Source of the DNA: JBBSEZ01 sp038239195
GTDB lineage: Bacteria; Planctomycetota; Planctomycetia; Gemmatales; Gemmataceae
Reading direction: 5' to 3'
Assembly (NCBI GenBank): GCA_038239195.1
Contig: JBBSEZ010000373.1
Coordinates: 1-9,944, forward strand
DNA: 9,944 bases
Each line of letters begins with the position of its first letter. The first letter of the stretch is position 1. A program made the position numbers and the translations under genes. A model generated the notes under the pieces. That model made no database searches, was not told the origin of the DNA, and saw only the letters and a list, made by a program, of their open reading frames with translations. This document shows positions 6,371-9,944 of this stretch, one piece after another.

Positions 6371-8974
6371 TCACTTCTTCCGCGCCTGTTCGAGCACGTT
6401 GGCCCACCACTCGCTCAGCCGTTCGCGCCGCACGCGCAACCACTGGCGAAACTTCCCCACCCTCGTCTCGGGCGCCGGCGGCGCGACGGGCACTTCGCGG
6501 CCCCCGCCCCCCCGGCGCTTGTTGCGGGCCGACTTCTTGCCGCGGCCCACGCCCGTCGGCTCCTTCACCACCCCGCTCGGGGGCGCAGACGCGGTGATGG
6601 CCGTCGAGGAACTGGGGGCCGGCAGCGCCATCCGCGGCGCCGGCTCCGCGCGTGCCGTCCCGTTGCTCGACGTCCCCGGAGTGGGCCCGGTGTCGGGCGT
6701 GGCGCCTTCGGTCTTCTTCTTGGGCAGGAGCTGCCGCTCGGCGAAGCCCCACAGGCTGCTGGCGATGAAATACAGACACAGCCCCGCGGCCACCTTGTAG
6801 AACATCAGGCCCATGACGACCATCATGTACTTCATCATCTTCTGCTGCATCGCCTGCTGCTCGTCGGCAGGCGGCGGCGTCATCATTTTCTGCTGGCCGA
6901 GCATCAGCACCACCGCCACCACGGGCAGGATGTTGACGTAGGGCCCCAGGTAGAGGAAGCTCCCGAAGTCGGAGTCGCGGCTGATCATCGGGATCGACTT
7001 GCTCCACGAGAACAGCATGTCGGGGGCGCCGAGGTTATCGACCCAGGTAGGCCAGAATGGCGCCAGGCGGAACAGGATGCTCTCCTGTAGCGCGTAGTAC
7101 AGGCCCATGAAGATCGGCATCTGCAAGAACAGCATCCAGCAGGTCCCGAGCGGGTTGACCCCGTTCTTGCGGTACAGCTCCATCTGCGCCGCCCCAAGCG
7201 CCTGGCGGTCGTCCTTGTACTTCTCGCCCAGCTTCTTGATCTCGGGGGCCAGCGCTTGCATCTTGATGCCCGTGATGGCCTGCTTGCGGCTCAGGGGGAA
7301 CATCATGCCGCGCACCAGCACCGTCAACAGCACGATGCAAAGCCCGAAGTTGGGCACCCACTGGTGCAGCACGCCGAGCACCCAGTGCATGAGGTTGGTA
7401 CACTTGATGAGCAGGGCGGTGAAGTAGATCGAGCTGGCGATCTTGCCCGGCCAGCCTGGCGACTGGTAGTCCGTCAGCGTGTCGAGGCGCAGGTCGTCGT
7501 GGTAGCGCGCGATCAGCGCCTCGTCGAGCTTCAACTGCCGCAACTGGCTCACCTTGACGGGCCCGTTGTAGAGCAGGTAGCGGTGGACCACCGGCTCGGT
7601 CGTCAACACCACCTCGTCCGTCGAGACGCGCACCGTGACGTCGTCTTCCCAGAGCGCGTGCGTCGCGTCGCGCTCCGCCCCCCCACGCACGTCGAGGGCC
7701 ACCCTCGGGGTCGTCTTCGAGATGGGGTCGTAGCTGTCGAAACGGTACACGATGGCGACGTCCACCTCCGGGGGCACGCCCATGAACTTGCCCAGGAACC
7801 GATCGGGGACGAGCAGCGTTTCGGTGGTCTTGTCCTCGAGCACGAGGGTGATGGTTCGCGTTTTCGGGTCGAGGCCCTTGAAACGGCCCTTGAGGATGCC
7901 TCGCTCCAGCGTTGGCCGGGCCTGGCGAAGGAACTTCTGATCGGGCTGATCGCTGTCCACCACGATGACCGAGGCGAAGTACTGCACGGCCACGCCCGCA
8001 TAGCGGAGGAAGTAATCGCCCTGCCGGAGGATCTCCTCGCCGCCCTCGCCGTGGCCAACCTGCCGGAGGTCCTGCAAATCGCGGTTGACGCTGTTGCGAC
8101 CATCGACCCGGCCGATCAGGGCGTTGCGGAACGTGCCCGTGTACCACTTCCCCTCGACGGGCAGGCCCTGCGCCCCCGTCAACTGATAGCGGAAGCGCAC
8201 CTCGTTGGTCCCGACCGTCCGCCGCTCCAGCTTGATCTCCAGCCCGAGGTGGTATTCCCCCTCCGCCAGGGTGTAGGTCTTGGTGATGAGGACTTCGGGC
8301 GTCTCGGCCTGGAAGGAGACGCGCTGGCGCTTGCGGCCACTGTTGTTCGGGTCTTCCTCGGTGACGACCTTCTGGACCAGCTTCCACGGCTCGGGCGTGC
8401 GGGGCTGGTGCTGGCCCAGCGTGTCGAGCGGGTGGTTGGAGTCGGCGCTGCCGTAGTGGTAGAGCAAGTGCGACGGCTGGCTCAGGTTGGCCTCGGGCGG
8501 GACAAGCATCAACGGCCGGGCCGACTTCTTGCCTTCCTCGTCCTTGTCCCAGACGGGCAGGCCGCGCTCGTCGGCCTGCTGGAAGCGATTGAGCAGGACG
8601 CTGCGCACCCCCGCCAGGGGCGGATCGAGGACCACTTGGAGATGAAAGGGCGAGTTGCGGTCGCGGCTCCCGAGCTTGATGAGCTTCTTCTCGGCGAGAG
8701 GCCGGCGGACCAACTCGCGTGCCTTCGTGGCCTCCTTGCCGCCCTTCTTCTTTTCGAGCTTGGTCGTTTCCTTGTCGGGGGGCTTGGGCTTGTCCTTCGG
8801 CTTGTCCACCCCCTTCTTCGGCTCGACCGATTTCGGCTTGGGATCGGGCTTGACCTCCGCCTCTTCCTGCTGCTCGGGCGCAGGCTTCGGAGGGAACAGG
8901 TAAGGGCGCGCGACGTACGCGCCGATCAGGAGGCCGGCGAAGAGGAAGAACAACAGAAGGTTGCGTAGCTGCAT
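6371..8974 (-). CDS. yidC: Membrane protein insertase YidC, enlarged form
   Basis: YidC inserts and folds inner-membrane proteins, alone or with SecYEG. The 867-residue product is far longer than E. coli YidC (548). It has an N-terminal membrane anchor (5-21), a Lys/Pro/Glu low-complexity linker (about 30-95), a large periplasmic domain (about 100-505) and the conserved insertase core. The core shows PNFGLCIVLLTVLVRGMMFPLS (541-562) with the conserved pore Arg R555. The cytoplasmic helical hairpin rich in charged residues (563-600) follows, then GVNPLGTCWMLFLQMPIFMGLYYAL (605-629), a helix at 683-695 and the final helix near 718-740. A basic, Ser/Pro-rich tail of about 115 residues ends ARKK. 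About residues 355-455 look like an extra beta-rich insertion in the periplasmic domain. Start ATG at 8974; no strong Shine-Dalgarno site is seen. Downstream it leads into the VWA gene and mnmE, the latter a common yidC neighbour. Confidence 0.97.
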   Translation of the reverse strand: MQLRNLLLFFLFAGLLIGAYVARPYLFPPKPAPEQQEEAEVKPDPKPKSVEPKKGVDKPKDKPKPPDKETTKLEKKKGGKEATKARELVRRPLAEKKLIKLGSRDRNSPFHLQVVLDPPLAGVRSVLLNRFQQADERGLPVWDKDEEGKKSARPLMLVPPEANLSQPSHLLYHYGSADSNHPLDTLGQHQPRTPEPWKLVQKVVTEEDPNNSGRKRQRVSFQAETPEVLITKTYTLAEGEYHLGLEIKLERRTVGTNEVRFRYQLTGAQGLPVEGKWYTGTFRNALIGRVDGRNSVNRDLQDLRQVGHGEGGEEILRQGDYFLRYAGVAVQYFASVIVVDSDQPDQKFLRQARPTLERGILKGRFKGLDPKTRTITLVLEDKTTETLLVPDRFLGKFMGVPPEVDVAIVYRFDSYDPISKTTPRVALDVRGGAERDATHALWEDDVTVRVSTDEVVLTTEPVVHRYLLYNGPVKVSQLRQLKLDEALIARYHDDLRLDTLTDYQSPGWPGKIASSIYFTALLIKCTNLMHWVLGVLHQWVPNFGLCIVLLTVLVRGMMFPLSRKQAITGIKMQALAPEIKKLGEKYKDDRQALGAAQMELYRKNGVNPLGTCWMLFLQMPIFMGLYYALQESILFRLAPFWPTWVDNLGAPDMLFSWSKSIPMISRDSDFGSFLYLGPYVNILPVVAVVLMLGQQKMMTPPPADEQQAMQQKMMKYMMVVMGLMFYKVAAGLCLYFIASSLWGFAERQLLPKKKTEGATPDTGPTPGTSSNGTARAEPAPRMALPAPSSSTAITASAPPSGVVKEPTGVGRGKKSARNKRRGGGGREVPVAPPAPETRVGKFRQWLRVRRERLSEWWANVLEQARKK

Positions 8975-8995
8975 GAGTGGTTCTCAGGAGCGAAC

Positions 8996-9081
8996 CTGTA
9001 GGGAACGCCCTCCGTGGCGTTCCGCGGGAGCGCGTGGCGTTCCGCGGCGGCCCGGAACGGCACGGAGGGCGTTCCCTACAG
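8996..9081. repeat. Palindromic intergenic repeat with 21-bp perfect arms and a nested direct repeat
   Basis: Bases 8996-9016 are the exact reverse complement of 9061-9081 (arms begin CTGTAGGGAACGCCCTCC). After one mismatch the stem continues for 7 more bp (9018-9024 with 9053-9059). The loop side holds a second copy of a 14-base unit, GTGGCGTTCCGCGG, at 9014-9027 and 9034-9047, a spacing of 20 bases. The arrangement looks like a REP/MITE-type dispersed element; I recall 'GTAGGGAACGCCCTCCGTGGCGTTCC' type sequences in Gemmata-like genomes. It ends 5 bases before the phosphoesterase stop codon and 21 bases from the yidC start. No U-tract follows on the minus strand. Confidence 0.85.
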
Positions 9082-9086
9082 TTGTG

Positions 9087-9848
9087 TTAGCGGCCGTCGC
9101 GCAAGCGATCGCCGAGGAAGTTCTCCAGTTCCGGGACGGCGTAGATCTTTTTGATCGTCGTTTCCAGGTCGTACTCGACGCGGCGAAACCGAATCGAGCC
9201 CTCGTCGAGGAGGACGTAGCAGGCGCGAGGGTCGCCGTCGCGCGGCTGGCCGACCGAGCCGACGTTGCAGAGGGTCTTGCGGCCATCGAGCTTGTGATTG
9301 AAGTCGATCTCGTCGGGCGCCTGGAACTGATAGAGGTCGTCGGGCGCCTGTTCGATGAAGACGCCGGGGACGTGGGTGTGGCCCTGGAAGCAGTAGCGCT
9401 CGACGAGGGCGAAGATGCGCTCCATCTTGCGCTGGTTGTAGATGTCTTCGGGGAAGACGTACTCGTTGAGCGGGTTGCGCGCCGACCCGTGCACGTAGAG
9501 GTAGCCGTTCTCCTTGAAGCTGCGCGGGCGCTCGGCGAGGAACTCCCAGCGCTTCTCGCGCGACTGGCGGCCCTCGCTGGCGGCCTCGAGCTGGGAGCGC
9601 GTCCAGAAGATGGCGCGTTCGGCGGGGCCGTTGAAGCCCTCGGGGTCGAACATGGCGCCCTGGTCGTGGTTGCCCAGCAGCACCATCTTGCACTTCATCA
9701 CGAGATCGACGCACTCGCGCGGGTTCGGCCCGTAGCCGATCACGTCCCCGAGGCAGTAGATCTCGGTGACGTGGTGCTTGTCGACGTCTCGGAGGACCGC
9801 CTGGAGGGCCTCGAAGTTACTGTGGATGTCGCTGATGATCGCCTTCAC
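9087..9848 (-). CDS. Calcineurin-like metallophosphoesterase
   Basis: The 253-residue product has the full set of metal-binding motifs of the YfcE/MJ0936-type metallophosphoesterase family: SDIHSN (D7, H9), LGDVIGYGP (D35), LLGNHD (N60, H61, D62), YVHGS (H120) and GHTHVPG (H157, H159). It also has the typical C-terminal NVGSVGQPRDGDPRACYVLLD (195-215). These enzymes are two-metal phosphodiesterases or phosphatases acting on small phosphoesters or phosphoproteins; the substrate cannot be told from sequence. It is cytosolic, with no signal peptide. The GTG at 9848 is chosen because the family starts right at the first beta-strand (KAIISDIHSN) and GGGGAG lies 8 bases upstream; a longer frame reaching a TTG at 9935 adds only a basic, unconserved stretch. 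It precedes yidC on the same strand, separated by the palindromic repeat. Confidence 0.92.
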   Translation of the reverse strand: MKAIISDIHSNFEALQAVLRDVDKHHVTEIYCLGDVIGYGPNPRECVDLVMKCKMVLLGNHDQGAMFDPEGFNGPAERAIFWTRSQLEAASEGRQSREKRWEFLAERPRSFKENGYLYVHGSARNPLNEYVFPEDIYNQRKMERIFALVERYCFQGHTHVPGVFIEQAPDDLYQFQAPDEIDFNHKLDGRKTLCNVGSVGQPRDGDPRACYVLLDEGSIRFRRVEYDLETTIKKIYAVPELENFLGDRLRDGR

Positions 9849-9856
9849 GCGTGGCA

Positions 9857-9862
9857 CTCCCC
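9857..9862 (-). promoter_or_regulatory. Ribosome binding site of the metallophosphoesterase gene
   Basis: Minus-strand GGGGAG lies 8 bases before the GTG at 9848 and supports this non-ATG start over the upstream TTG at 9935. Confidence 0.55.
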
Positions 9863-9944
9863 GGCCCGTGGCGCCGCGCCGTGGCTCGGCTCGCCGCTCC
9901 CCGAAGTGGGTAAAGTGGCCGCGGATCGCGAGCAATCGGCATCA

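Noticed and set aside
4718..7090. Long + strand open frame of 790 codons
   Set aside because: It is antisense to the VWA gene and yidC, extremely rich in His, Arg and Ala, and has no domain or RBS; it is a shadow of high-GC coding sequence.
7256..8968. Long + strand open frame of 570 codons opposite yidC
   Set aside because: It mirrors yidC codons, has skewed composition and no recognisable motifs; yidC is unambiguous on the other strand.

Overview
The window looks like chromosomal DNA of a planctomycete, most likely a Gemmata-like member. This is inferred from several signs together: high G+C, an Uma2-family nuclease, a YidC with a very long Lys/Pro-rich linker and basic tail, a Ser/Pro-rich proteome style, and several dispersed palindromic repeats. 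No rRNA or tRNA gene is visible to fix the taxonomy. Apart from a short + strand fragment at the left edge, all genes lie on the minus strand, so the transcription order runs from right to left.

Right to left: a calcineurin-like metallophosphoesterase (9848-9087); a large palindromic repeat (8996-9081); yidC, the membrane-protein insertase (8974-6371); a membrane-anchored protein with two von Willebrand factor A domains (6325-4619); a 28-bp inverted repeat enclosing a dispersed sequence (4475-4596); mnmE, the tRNA-modification GTPase (4431-3121); an unrecognised 316-residue protein with faint methyltransferase-like features (3095-2145); a 257-base intergenic stretch with a hairpin and a plausible sigma70-type promoter; ispG of the MEP isoprenoid pathway (1887-745); an Uma2-family nuclease (718-137); and the last 19 codons of an IS630-type transposase reading the other way (1-60). 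No gap between genes exceeds 300 bases.

The core is a housekeeping block. yidC and mnmE are near neighbours in many bacteria (rpmH-rnpA-yidC-mnmE region), and here the double-VWA gene sits between them. The yidC-vwa spacing is 45 bases and the vwa gene has a good Shine-Dalgarno site, so the two may be cotranscribed. mnmE and the unknown gene are 25 bases apart and are also probably cotranscribed. ispG appears to have its own promoter and may carry the Uma2 gene, 26 bases downstream, on its transcript. Accessory material (IS fragment, Uma2, repeats, unknown ORF) is interspersed in this block.

I found no convincing defence island, CRISPR array or multi-gene novel system. The least explained items are the 316-residue protein, the double-VWA protein with a duplicated C-terminal motif, an apparent beta-rich insertion in YidC, and the IS630/Uma2 junction.
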